Below are positions 9,230-17,702 of a DNA stretch of 64,000 nt, piece by piece. The stretch comes from Cellvibrio japonicus Ueda107 (GTDB lineage Bacteria; Pseudomonadota; Gammaproteobacteria; Pseudomonadales; Cellvibrionaceae): assembly GCF_000019225.1 (NCBI RefSeq), contig NC_010995.1, positions 2,736,501 through 2,800,500 on the forward strand, given 5' to 3'. The position numbers and the translations under genes are program-made. Position 1 is the first letter of the stretch. The number at the start of each line of letters is the position of its first letter. Under the pieces are notes generated by a model. That model did no database searches, had not been told where the DNA came from, and saw only the letters and a program-made list of their open reading frames with translations.

Positions 9230-9263
9230 GATGCCTTACTTGAATTGATGCCTTACTTGAGTT
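9230..9263 (+). repeat. Tandem 17-bp duplication between two flavodoxin genes
   Basis: GATGCCTTACTTGAATT is followed directly by the same 17 bases with one change (GATGCCTTACTTGAGTT). It lies 6 bp upstream of the fldB start and probably arose by replication slippage. No function is apparent. Confidence 0.8.
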
Positions 9264-9269
9264 GTATCC

Positions 9270-9794
9270 ATGTCTGACCCCAAACCTATCGGCCTTTTCT
9301 ATGGCACTTCCACTTGCTACACCGAAATGGCCGGCGAAAAAATCCGCAAGCATATCGGCGAAGAACGTGTTGATATGTTCAATATTGCCGAAACCCCGCT
9401 TGTCCAGGCAGAGTTTTACGATTACCTGATCTTTGGTATTCCCACCTGGGATTACGGCGAACTGCAAGAGCACTGGGAAGAGATTTGGGATGACCTGGAA
9501 ACAGTGAGTTTTGCCGGGCGCAAATTTGCTATCTATGGCCTGGGCGATCAGGTGGGTTACCCGGAATGGTTCCTGGATGCCATGGGTTACCTCCACGCCA
9601 AACTGGTACACCGCGGCGGTATTCCCTGTGGTTATTGGCCGCGCGCCGGTTACGAGTTTGAAGCCTCAAAAGCACTCACATCCGATGGAGAATGGTTTGT
9701 CGGCCTGGCACTGGATGAAGAAAACGAATTCCAGCTAAGTGAAACCCGTATCCAACAGTGGTGCGCCCAAATCCTGCGCGAGTTTGAGTTGTGA
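9270..9794 (+). CDS. fldB: Flavodoxin FldB
   Basis: Long-chain flavodoxin of 174 residues that carries electrons with FMN. The phosphate loop is GLFYGTSTCYTEMAGEKI (about residues 8-25). The isoalloxazine contacts lie in IFGIPTWDYGELQEHWEEIWDDL and YGLGDQVGYPEWFLDAMG, the second being typical of long-chain flavodoxins of the FldA/FldB group. Placed directly before mnmC, with a 4-bp overlap (GTGA), so the two are probably co-translated. Confidence 0.92.
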   Translation: MSDPKPIGLFYGTSTCYTEMAGEKIRKHIGEERVDMFNIAETPLVQAEFYDYLIFGIPTWDYGELQEHWEEIWDDLETVSFAGRKFAIYGLGDQVGYPEWFLDAMGYLHAKLVHRGGIPCGYWPRAGYEFEASKALTSDGEWFVGLALDEENEFQLSETRIQQWCAQILREFEL

Positions 9795-11893
9795 ACGATC
9801 ATCCAGAATCCATGAGTAACGCCCGGTTTGACCTGCGTAACGCACAAATTGAATGGGACGATGAAGGCCAACCCCTCTCCAGTGAATTTGGCGATGTCTA
9901 TTTCTCGCGCGCCAATGGCCTGGAAGAAACCCGCCACGTATTCCTCCATCACAACCAGTTGCCGGAGCGCTGGGCGGCGCTGGCTCCCGGCAGCCATTTC
10001 ACCATCGGGGAAACCGGCTTTGGTTCCGGATTGAATTTCCTTGCCGCCTGGCAACTCTGGTTACAAGCCGCCCCGGCAGATGCGCGGCTGCATTTTGTGA
10101 CGGTGGAAAAATTTCCCCTCACCAAACCGGACCTGATCCGCGCCCTCGCCCTCTGGCCGGAACTGGAGGCGCTGTCTACTCCCTTGATTGATGCCTATCC
10201 CTGCATCACCGACACCGGCTTCTATCGCCTGCATTTTATGGGCGGCCGCGTCAGGCTCACCTTGATTATCGAGGATGCCGCCCATGGGTTTAGCCAATTG
10301 CTCGGCAGCGCCGACCCCCGCTTTGCCCATGTTTGCGCCAAGGTAGATGCCTGGTTCCTCGACGGTTTTGCGCCGGCCAAGAACCCGCACATGTGGAGCG
10401 AGCAACTCTTTGAGGCTATAGGCACACTCAGCCAGGCAGGTACCACTGCAGCCACCTTCAGCGCGGCAGGCATTGTCAAAAACGGCCTGCGCTCGGCGGG
10501 TTTTACCGTGCAAAAAGTCCCCGGCTACGGTCGCAAGCGCGACATGGTGCGCGCACAAAAGCTGACTGATCGCCTCCTGCCCGTCCATGACGGTTCGCTC
10601 GATGCCAATGAGCTGGATAATACTCCCAGCTACTCGCCCTACCCGCTGCCCTGGACGGTGGACGGTACCAATAGCACTCCTACCGACAAGCGCGCCCTGG
10701 TCATTGGCGGTGGACTGGCCGGTTGCACCAGCGCGCGCGCCCTGGCAGAGCGCGGCTGGCAAGTCACCCTGCTGGAACGCCATGAACACCTGGCGGAGGA
10801 AGCCTCAGGCAATCCCCAGGGAGTGCTCTATGCCAGGCTATCGCGCAAGGCCGAGCCCCAGGCGGTGTTTAACCTTAACTGCCTGGACTTCGCCCAGCGC
10901 TTTTACCAACCCTATTGGACTATGGCCGGCAGCCGTTGCGGCGTACTGCAGCTGGCAGCGGATGCTGACGAGCAGCAACTCCAAACATTGCTCAGGGATA
11001 AGTTCAGGGATTGCAGCGAGCTGGTCCAGTTTGTCAGCGCCGACGAGGCCAGCGAGCTGGCGGGTGTTGCCCTGGCACATGGCGGGCTCTACTTTCCCCA
11101 GTCCGGTTGGATCAATCCCCCGCGCCTCTGCACCGCCCTGGTCAACCACCCCAATATCCGGGTTGAATACCGGCAAGCGGTGACTGCACTGGCACAGGCT
11201 GATGAAGGCGGATGGCATATACACACGGACCATACTGATCATGGCCTGTGGCAAAGCCCGGTGGTGATTATTGCCAACGCACGCGATGCCAGGCACTTTG
11301 ATGAGACACGCGAATTGCCAATCAAATCGATTCGCGGCCAAATCAGTTACCTGCCTGCGACCTCCCTGAGCCAACCGCTGAAAACCGTCATCTGTGGCGA
11401 TGGCTATCTTGCCCCGGCCGTTGATGGCCGGCACTGTGCCGGTGCGACATTTAATTTACGCGAGCAAACAGACCTACTGCGCGCACAGGATCACCAGGCC
11501 AACCTGGATAAGCTGTCGCAGGTATTGCCCAGCCTCGCCGAGGCCTGGAACCCCCTCAGGCTCGACCAACTTGATGGCCGTGTCGCCTTCCGCTGTACCT
11601 TTCCCGACTACCTGCCCCTGGTGGGTTCCGTCGCGGATACGCCCGCCATGGAAACCGATTTTGCCCCCCTGCGCCGCAATGCCCGCGCCTGGCTGGATAC
11701 CCCCGGCAGCTATGTGCGCGGGCTCTACCTCAACATTGGCCATGGATCGCGCGGGCTGGCCTATACACCGCTCTGCGCAGAGTTGCTAGCCTGCCACATC
11801 AACCAGGAACCACTGCCGATTCCCCGCGAACTCGCCAATGCGTTGAACCCGTCACGCTTTCTGATTCGCGACCTGATCAAAAACCGGCGTTAG
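9791..11893 (+). CDS. mnmC: Bifunctional tRNA 5-methylaminomethyl-2-thiouridine biosynthesis protein MnmC
   Basis: Catalyses the last two steps of mnm5s2U formation at the wobble uridine of certain tRNAs. The 700 residues hold an N-terminal SAM methyltransferase domain (GETGFGSGLNFLAAWQLW, WFLDGFAPAKNPHMWS; about 1-250) and a C-terminal FAD oxidoreductase domain that removes the carboxymethyl group (dinucleotide motif ALVIGGGLAGCTSARALAERGW near 300; QISYLPA; CAGATFN; GHGSRGLAYTPLCAE near the end). The start is a GTG overlapping the fldB stop. This fused arrangement is the standard gammaproteobacterial form. Confidence 0.95.
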   Translation: MNDHPESMSNARFDLRNAQIEWDDEGQPLSSEFGDVYFSRANGLEETRHVFLHHNQLPERWAALAPGSHFTIGETGFGSGLNFLAAWQLWLQAAPADARLHFVTVEKFPLTKPDLIRALALWPELEALSTPLIDAYPCITDTGFYRLHFMGGRVRLTLIIEDAAHGFSQLLGSADPRFAHVCAKVDAWFLDGFAPAKNPHMWSEQLFEAIGTLSQAGTTAATFSAAGIVKNGLRSAGFTVQKVPGYGRKRDMVRAQKLTDRLLPVHDGSLDANELDNTPSYSPYPLPWTVDGTNSTPTDKRALVIGGGLAGCTSARALAERGWQVTLLERHEHLAEEASGNPQGVLYARLSRKAEPQAVFNLNCLDFAQRFYQPYWTMAGSRCGVLQLAADADEQQLQTLLRDKFRDCSELVQFVSADEASELAGVALAHGGLYFPQSGWINPPRLCTALVNHPNIRVEYRQAVTALAQADEGGWHIHTDHTDHGLWQSPVVIIANARDARHFDETRELPIKSIRGQISYLPATSLSQPLKTVICGDGYLAPAVDGRHCAGATFNLREQTDLLRAQDHQANLDKLSQVLPSLAEAWNPLRLDQLDGRVAFRCTFPDYLPLVGSVADTPAMETDFAPLRRNARAWLDTPGSYVRGLYLNIGHGSRGLAYTPLCAELLACHINQEPLPIPRELANALNPSRFLIRDLIKNRR

Positions 11894-11952
11894 CAGCCTC
11901 GGGGGCCATCCCAGGGTCTATACTCTCAAAAAACCATTGGGAGACCAGGATC

Positions 11953-12432
11953 ATGCTGACCAGCCGCGCCTATGCGATAGAAGATGATGCCGACTTTATC
12001 CATAATTTTTATGAGCGCCTGGTGGTGCAGGAAGCCTTCGACCAGAGTCCGCGCATCCAGCAGGGCGACCGCGATTTCCTCGCCGATGTCGCCTGTGTAG
12101 CCCTCAACCGCCTGCCGCCGCGCTATATACGCCACGATGTGGATATGACGTTCTTTATGTCGCCCCAGGACATGATGGAAATCGAAAACAAAGTGGCCAC
12201 CGCCGTGGGCGATGCACTCCATTATGTGGAAGCGCGCGAGCGCGGCGAAGACCCCAGGCTACCGCCACTGGAAGTCTCCCTGATTGCAACACGCGCCGAT
12301 AAACCGGTGAAAAATCCCGCGAAGGCCGCCGCTAAAAAAACTGACGATAAACCGGAAAAAACCAAAAATACCAGCGCCGCAAAAGACACCGGCAAAAAAT
12401 CACCCGCCAAAACTACACGCAAAAAAACCTAG
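11953..12432 (+). CDS. ComFB-domain protein with lysine/alanine-rich tail
   Basis: 159 residues. Residues 1-95 match the late-competence protein ComFB family (YAIEDDADFIHNFYERLVV, FLADVACVALNRLPPRYIRHDVDMTFF, MMEIENKVATAVGDALHYVE). Relatives in cyanobacteria and Bacillus have been reported to bind cyclic dinucleotides, so a second-messenger role is possible but not shown here. From about residue 115 on, the protein is low-complexity and very basic (repeated Lys, Ala, Thr, Pro), like a histone H1 tail, which suggests nucleic-acid contact. It converges on the DUF502 gene with a 4-bp overlap of the ends. Confidence 0.85.
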   Translation: MLTSRAYAIEDDADFIHNFYERLVVQEAFDQSPRIQQGDRDFLADVACVALNRLPPRYIRHDVDMTFFMSPQDMMEIENKVATAVGDALHYVEARERGEDPRLPPLEVSLIATRADKPVKNPAKAAAKKTDDKPEKTKNTSAAKDTGKKSPAKTTRKKT

Positions 12433-13040
12433 GGAACTTCTGAAATAACCTGGGAACCGCTGCCACAGGCGATTACCGTGCGCATCGCCTCTTCCACGCT
12501 CACATGGGGCAACAAATCAACACACTCGGACGCCAGGTGATAGACAAACCCGGAGGTCGGGATAGGTGCGGTGGGCGCATAGACCGTATAGTCACCATTG
12601 GCATGCTTGGCAGTGACTATGGCTGTGACCGACACACCCGCTGCGCGCCCCATCAGGTAAGCGCGACAGACCTCACCCTTTAGTAAAGACGTATTACCCT
12701 CGCCGCCCAGTAATTGGGTGATCACATCGCGAATAGTTTTGTAACCGGGTGCCAGGCGGGCCAGCCAATCATCAATCAGGTCATGCAGCCAGCCACCAAT
12801 ACTGGTGGATACAAACAGGCCGATTAAAAACAGGCCCAGCAGCAATAATCCAACGCCGATAATATCCGCTACATAACCGCTCACCAGGGTTTGCTCTACC
12901 AACCATTGGCTGAGGGGTTGTATCAGGTTCCTGATAGTGCGCAGCAACCATTCAACCAACCAGACAAAAATCAGCATCGGCAGTACCACCATAAAACCAC
13001 CGATAAAGGTAATACTGACAAATGATCGCAAACGCTTCAT
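12429..13040 (-). CDS. DUF502-family inner-membrane protein
   Basis: 203 residues of a conserved family with no established function. Two membrane segments are clear (FVSITFIGGFMVVLPMLIFV, about 7-30, and VADIIGVGLLLLGLFLIGLF, about 57-80), followed by a soluble domain (APGYKTIRDVITQLLGG, AYLMGRAAGVSVTAIVTAKHANG, DYTVYAPTAPIPTSGFVYHL) that is the family hallmark. Its start is 33 bp from the divergent glutamine cyclotransferase gene. Confidence 0.85.
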   Translation of the reverse strand: MKRLRSFVSITFIGGFMVVLPMLIFVWLVEWLLRTIRNLIQPLSQWLVEQTLVSGYVADIIGVGLLLLGLFLIGLFVSTSIGGWLHDLIDDWLARLAPGYKTIRDVITQLLGGEGNTSLLKGEVCRAYLMGRAAGVSVTAIVTAKHANGDYTVYAPTAPIPTSGFVYHLASECVDLLPHVSVEEAMRTVIACGSGSQVISEVP

Positions 13041-13073
13041 GATGTGGGCCTTTTACACGACGGGATAATCAGG

Positions 13074-13874
13074 GTGAAACAGCTCGTAAAAACACTGGCG
13101 CTATTGTGCATGAGTCTCTGGCTGATAGCGATGAGTCCCGGGTCGGGCGCCGCGCCGACAATCCCCTACAAGATCATTACCGAGCGCACTCACAAGCCCA
13201 CCCTCTTTACCCAGGGCCTGCAAATCGAAAACGACCAGTTTTATGAAAGCAGCGGCCTCTATGGCAAATCGCTGTTGGTATCCTACCCGGTGGAGGAACC
13301 GGAAGGCAGCACCTGGGCCAGGCTCTCTGCGCCCTTCACCCATAAACAGCCCCTGCCCGAACGTTTTTTTGCCGAGGGTTTAACCCTGTTGGATGACAAG
13401 CTGTACCTGCTTACCTGGAAAGAAGGCACCCTGCTGGTTTATGACAAAACCACCCTGCACTACCAGAAAAGCCTGGGCTATACCGGTGAGGGTTGGGGAC
13501 TGACCACAGATGGCGAATACCTGATCCGCAGCGATGGCAGCGACACCCTGTTTTTCCATGCCCCACAGGACTTCAGGCTAGAAAAAACCATGAAAGTCCA
13601 GGACCAGGGCAAGGCCATTACGCGCATCAACGAACTGGAATATCACGCCGGTTTTATCTGGGCCAATATCTGGCATGAAGATCGTATTATCAGGATTGAC
13701 CCAAATACGGGCGACGCGACCGGTGAGCTGGTGTTAAGCGCACTGCGCAACACCATGAAACTCAACAACCCGGAACAGGTACTCAACGGCATTGCCTGGG
13801 ATGAAAAGCGCAACGGCTTTTGGATAACCGGCAAACTCTGGCCAAAGATGTTCTTGATCCAGCCTGGCGATTAA
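13074..13874 (+). CDS. Glutamine cyclotransferase (glutaminyl-peptide cyclase), exported
   Basis: Converts N-terminal glutamine of peptides or proteins to pyroglutamate in the periplasm. I use the GTG at 13074 (MKQLVKTLALLCMSLWLIAMS), which puts the signal peptide at the N-terminus; an alternative GTG at 13044 adds ten residues and would leave only 3 bp to the divergent DUF502 gene. 266 residues. The five-bladed propeller pattern of this family is seen in FTQGLQIENDQFYESSGLYGKS, FAEGLTLLDDKLYLLTWKEG, GEGWGLTTDGEYLIRSDGS, ELEYHAGFIWANIW and LNGIAWDEKRNGFWITGKLW. Confidence 0.88.
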   Translation: MKQLVKTLALLCMSLWLIAMSPGSGAAPTIPYKIITERTHKPTLFTQGLQIENDQFYESSGLYGKSLLVSYPVEEPEGSTWARLSAPFTHKQPLPERFFAEGLTLLDDKLYLLTWKEGTLLVYDKTTLHYQKSLGYTGEGWGLTTDGEYLIRSDGSDTLFFHAPQDFRLEKTMKVQDQGKAITRINELEYHAGFIWANIWHEDRIIRIDPNTGDATGELVLSALRNTMKLNNPEQVLNGIAWDEKRNGFWITGKLWPKMFLIQPGD

Positions 13875-13899
13875 CCGCTCACTGGGTCGCAGGCAATCA

Positions 13900-14712
13900 T
13901 CAGGATCGTTTCAGCATCTCAGCCAAACCGGCCCCCACCACTGCGGCCCCGCCCTGCGCCCAACCGCCATCCACAGGAATAACCGCACCTGTGATGTAGC
14001 TGGCGTAATCCGATGCCAGAAACAGGCAGGCATTGGCAATATCTGCCGTTGAGCCCATACGCTGCAAAGGCACCGACTTTTCGACAGCGGCACGCATGGC
14101 AGGTGTCGGTGCAAGGCGTGCCATGCCCTCGGTATCGTCGATAGGCCCCGGAATGATCGAATTGATACGCACCCCCTCAGCGCCCCATTCCAGGCACAGG
14201 CTGCGGGTGATCATATCGACTCCTGCCTTGGCAGCACACACATGGCTCTGGCCCGCCATGGGAATCACCGCCTGGGGCGCGGAAATATTGATGATCGAAG
14301 CCCCCGGTTTACGCAGGTGGGGATATACCGCCTGCATCACATGAAAGGTGCCCAGCAGGTCTATTTCCACCACCGAGCGAAAACCGTTGGCCGACATACC
14401 TGTTGCCAGTGCCGGAAAGTTGCCGGCGGCACCGGACACCACCAGGTCCCATTGGCCCCAGGCCTGGCTCAGGGCATCAATCGCCTGCTTGAGCGCATCG
14501 GCCTGGCGCACATCCGCGCTGGCGCCATCGGCGGCTGCCGCACCGGCGGATAGCAAGGCCGCTACCGTGTCCGCCACCTTGTCTGCCGAACGGCTGATCA
14601 CCGCCACCCTGGCCTCCAAACGGGCGAAGGTCTCGGCGATACCGCGATTGATACCGCTGGTACCCCCCACAACCAATACATTTTTCTGTGCAAACTCAAA
14701 CGGCGTAGACAT
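13900..14712 (-). CDS. Short-chain dehydrogenase, probable 2,4-dienoyl-CoA reductase type
   Basis: NAD(P)H-dependent oxidoreductase of the SDR family, 270 residues from the ATG at 14712, which has GAGG 8 bp upstream; an ATG at 14733 would add seven residues. The cofactor loop is VVGGTSGINRGIAE. The usual catalytic YxxxK is absent: the region reads QSHVCAAKAGVD, keeping the Lys but not the Tyr, and PGPIDDTEGMARL follows. Both traits are those of peroxisomal-type 2,4-dienoyl-CoA reductases (DECR2), which act on unsaturated fatty acyl-CoA. The next gene upstream codes for a crotonase of matching pathway, 39 bp away. Substrate is inferred. Confidence 0.8.
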   Translation of the reverse strand: MSTPFEFAQKNVLVVGGTSGINRGIAETFARLEARVAVISRSADKVADTVAALLSAGAAAADGASADVRQADALKQAIDALSQAWGQWDLVVSGAAGNFPALATGMSANGFRSVVEIDLLGTFHVMQAVYPHLRKPGASIINISAPQAVIPMAGQSHVCAAKAGVDMITRSLCLEWGAEGVRINSIIPGPIDDTEGMARLAPTPAMRAAVEKSVPLQRMGSTADIANACLFLASDYASYITGAVIPVDGGWAQGGAAVVGAGLAEMLKRS

Positions 14713-14751
14713 GGCAATCGCCTCAACTGTCATAAGGAAAGAAAATGGCTA

Positions 14752-15534
14752 TCAGGAGAAACGGGAAAAATCCGGTGCGCGCTTTTCAAAGAAAGCCATG
14801 ACCGATTCCTTGCATTCCTCCGAGCCAAGCCCCTCGGCAAAGCCGCGGTACTCGGCTTGCAAGCTGGCCTCAACCGCTGGCTGGGTCGCCTCGCGCAACA
14901 AAGCCTTGGTGCGCCGCACCGCTGCGGGAGGCTGCTGCGCCAGGCGCGCAATCCTGGCCTGGGCATAGGTATCCAGCTCTTCACCGGGCAAGGCGCGCGT
15001 TACCAGTCCCATAGCCGCCGCCTCTGCTCCGGAAAAGGCTTCGCCCAGCAGGAATAGTTCGGCCGCTTTCTGCTGGCCCACCACCCTCGGCACCAGGTAG
15101 CTGCTGGCATATTCAGGGCAGAGGCCAAGGTTGACAAATGGCAACTGCAAACGCGCATCCGCCGCCACATAGGCCAGGTCGCAATGCAACAGCAAGGTAG
15201 TGCCTATCCCCACCGCATGGCCACGCACCACGGCGACGACGGGTTTGGCGCAAAAACGCAGGGCATCAATAAAGCGCACCACCGGATGGCTGGGCGTTAT
15301 CTCCGGGTCATTCATAAAGTCCATCAGGTCATTGCCTGCGGTAAAAAACTCGCGGGTACCGGTCAGTACCAATACCCGTACGCCAACATCCTTGTCCGCG
15401 GCGGCAATCAGCCCGGCAAGGGCTGAATACATCTCCAGGGTCAGGGCATTTTTACGTTCGGGGCGATTAAGGCTCAAAGTCAGTACACGTTCATCAAGGC
15501 TGGCCTGGACCTGGGAACTGGGGCTGCTGATCAT
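14752..15534 (-). CDS. Crotonase-family enzyme, probable delta3-delta2-enoyl-CoA isomerase
   Basis: 260 residues of the enoyl-CoA hydratase/isomerase superfamily. It starts with the hallmark LNRPERKNALTLEMYSAL. The oxyanion-hole segment is FTAGNDLMDFM, closer to the ECI2/PECI isomerases (SGNDL) than to classic hydratases (AGADI). The single acidic catalytic residue of the isomerases is kept in LGLCPEYASSYLVPRVVG, and there is no second Glu in the AGND loop. Together with the downstream DECR2-like gene it would complete the auxiliary steps of unsaturated fatty acid beta-oxidation. General hydratase activity cannot be excluded. Confidence 0.82.
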   Translation of the reverse strand: MISSPSSQVQASLDERVLTLSLNRPERKNALTLEMYSALAGLIAAADKDVGVRVLVLTGTREFFTAGNDLMDFMNDPEITPSHPVVRFIDALRFCAKPVVAVVRGHAVGIGTTLLLHCDLAYVAADARLQLPFVNLGLCPEYASSYLVPRVVGQQKAAELFLLGEAFSGAEAAAMGLVTRALPGEELDTYAQARIARLAQQPPAAVRRTKALLREATQPAVEASLQAEYRGFAEGLGSEECKESVMAFFEKRAPDFSRFS

Positions 15535-15746
15535 GGAAAAATCCCTGGTGTTATTGTGAATGGCGGAGCAGGGAGTATAGACCCGCCTTGTCCGGGTCGC
15601 CCCGTATTACCCCACAAACGGAGAAGGCACACAGAGTTTCCCACCTTAACAGGGGCACAGGAGCATACAGAGGCATGGCACGGACCGGGTGTGACAGGTA
15701 CAATTCGCCCCCTTGACAACTCCTGCCGTGACAAATCGAAAACCCT

Positions 15747-17486
15747 ATGAATATCCGCGACTTACTTAACCAGCGTGTCCTCGCTGCCATGGCCACCTGC
15801 GGTGTGCCTGCCGATCTTCCCGCCCTGATTGCACCCGGCAAAAAAGCCGGTTTTGGCGATTACCAGGCCAACGGCGCCATGGGGGCGGCCAAAGCCATGG
15901 GTACCAATCCACGCGATCTGGCCGGCAAGATAGTCGCGGCCCTGGATCTGGAGGGTATCGCCGACAAGCTGGAAATTGCCGGTCCCGGCTTTATCAATAT
16001 CTATCTCAAACCGGCATGGCTGGGCAAACAAATTGCCCTGGCACAAACCGATGCTCGCCTGGCGGTTCCCCAGGCGGAACACGCGCAAACCGTGGTGATC
16101 GATTATTCAGGCCCCAACCTCGCCAAGGAAATGCACGTCGGGCATTTGCGCTCCACCATTATTGGCGACTCACTCGCGCGACTGCTCGAATTCCTCGGCC
16201 ATCAGGTGATCCGCCAAAACCATGTGGGCGACTGGGGCACCCAGTTCGGTATGCTGATTGCCGAGCTGGAAGAGCAACTCGGTGCTAAGGGTGATGCCGC
16301 GCTCGAATTAAAAGACCTGGAAGTGTTTTACCAGCAGGCCAAAAAACATTTCGACGATGACGCAGCCTTTGCCGACAAGGCGCGCGATTATGTTGTACGC
16401 CTGCAGGGCGGCGACGCACAGATGCTCAAGCTGTGGCAGCAATTCAAGGATATTTCCCTGCATCACAGCAGCGAAATATACCAACAGCTGAACGTCACCC
16501 TGACGGATGCCGATGTGCGCGGTGAAAGTTTTTATAACGACGACCTGGCACCGCTGGTTAAAGCGCTGCAAGACCAGGGCCTGGCGGTGGAAAGCGAAGG
16601 CGCCCAGGTGGTTTTCCTGCCGGAACTGGCCGATAAAGATGGCAATCCTTCCCCGGTGATTATCCAAAAACAGGGCGGCGGCTTCCTCTATGCCACCACC
16701 GACCTGGCGGCCCTGCGCTATCGCGTCAACACACTTAACGCCAAGCGCATCATGTACTTTATCGATGCGCGCCAATCGCTGCACATGCAGCAAGTCTTTA
16801 CCATTTCGCGCAAAGCCGGGTTCGTTAGCGATGCTGTGAGCCTGGAGCACCTGGCCTTCGGCACCATGATGGGCAGTGATGGCAAGCCGTTCAAAACCCG
16901 CACAGGCGGCACCGTCAAACTCGCCGAGTTACTCAGCGAAGCAGTTGACCGTGCGGCCAGTGTTGTGAGCGAAAAGAACCCTGAGTTAGCCGGCGAGGAT
17001 ATTGCAGAAATTGCACGCAAGGTGGGCATAGGAGCGGTGAAATACGCCGACCTGTGTAAAACACGTACCAATGATTATGTATTCAGTTGGGAATCCATGC
17101 TCAGCTTCGAAGGCAATACCGCACCCTATCTGCAATATGCTTATACGCGCGTACAAAGTATTTTCCGCAAGGCGGGCGTTGCGCCGGAAACACTGGGCAG
17201 CCCTATCCTGTTAGGTAGCGAGCAGGAAAAAGCACTGGCCATTAAATTATTGCAATTCAGCGAAGTGCTGGACCAGATGGCGCGCGAAGCCATGCCCCAC
17301 TTGCTCTGTACCTACCTGTACGATATTGCCAGCCTTTACATGAGTTTCTATGAGGCCTGCCCAATCCTCAAGGAGGGCGTGGACGCGGAGGTGCGCGACA
17401 GCCGTTTGCGCCTCTGCCATCTGGTAGCGAGAACTATCGCACAAGGCCTCGGCCTGTTGGGTATTGAAGTTATGGAGCGGATGTAA
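15747..17486 (+). CDS. argS: Arginyl-tRNA synthetase
   Basis: Class I aminoacyl-tRNA synthetase that charges tRNA-Arg. 579 residues, the usual bacterial length. The N-terminal Add-1 domain (GFGDYQANGAMGAAKAMG) is followed by DYSGPNLAKEMHVGHLRSTIIGDSLAR, with HVGH as the class I HIGH motif, then NHVGDWGTQFGMLIAEL and the anticodon-binding C-terminal domain (YAYTRVQSIFRKAG; YLYDIASLYMSFYEACPIL; LCHLVARTIAQGLGLLGI). It is transcribed alone, divergent from the fatty-acid genes. Confidence 0.97.
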   Translation: MNIRDLLNQRVLAAMATCGVPADLPALIAPGKKAGFGDYQANGAMGAAKAMGTNPRDLAGKIVAALDLEGIADKLEIAGPGFINIYLKPAWLGKQIALAQTDARLAVPQAEHAQTVVIDYSGPNLAKEMHVGHLRSTIIGDSLARLLEFLGHQVIRQNHVGDWGTQFGMLIAELEEQLGAKGDAALELKDLEVFYQQAKKHFDDDAAFADKARDYVVRLQGGDAQMLKLWQQFKDISLHHSSEIYQQLNVTLTDADVRGESFYNDDLAPLVKALQDQGLAVESEGAQVVFLPELADKDGNPSPVIIQKQGGGFLYATTDLAALRYRVNTLNAKRIMYFIDARQSLHMQQVFTISRKAGFVSDAVSLEHLAFGTMMGSDGKPFKTRTGGTVKLAELLSEAVDRAASVVSEKNPELAGEDIAEIARKVGIGAVKYADLCKTRTNDYVFSWESMLSFEGNTAPYLQYAYTRVQSIFRKAGVAPETLGSPILLGSEQEKALAIKLLQFSEVLDQMAREAMPHLLCTYLYDIASLYMSFYEACPILKEGVDAEVRDSRLRLCHLVARTIAQGLGLLGIEVMERM

Positions 17487-17511
17487 TCTAATCTCCCACC
17501 AGCAGCAAGCG

Positions 17512-17539
17512 ACACCCCAGGGGACCAGCTCCTGGGTGT
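17512..17539 (+). terminator. Possible hairpin after argS
   Basis: ACACCC and CAGG arms (one bulged C) pair with CCTGGGTGT around a 9-base loop, 26 bp after the argS stop. Only GTGTTTAC follows, so the T-tract is poor. A second perfect hairpin lies at 17595-17612 (GAGCCTC, loop TTCA, GAGGCTC), also without a T-tract. Either may end argS transcription or protect the 3' end. Confidence 0.35.
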
Positions 17540-17702
17540 GTTTACAGCACTGCATTACAAGATACAGCCCTACAATAATAATTTGCTGACGTAGGAGCCT
17601 CTTCAGAGGCTCTCTCAAACATCAGACTGCCCTGCGGCATTAGCACTTCGGTCAAGATTACCTCACTCCCACAATAACGATGGCAACACTGCGGAGGTAA
17701 GG

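Noticed and set aside
9042..9611. 189-residue open frame on the minus strand, opposite the flavodoxins
   Set aside because: It overlaps two well-identified flavodoxin genes on the plus strand and shows no family pattern. It is antisense shadow.
10061..10789. 242-residue minus-strand frame inside mnmC
   Set aside because: Antisense to mnmC, with Gly/Ala-rich content typical of a shadow; no start site or known motif.
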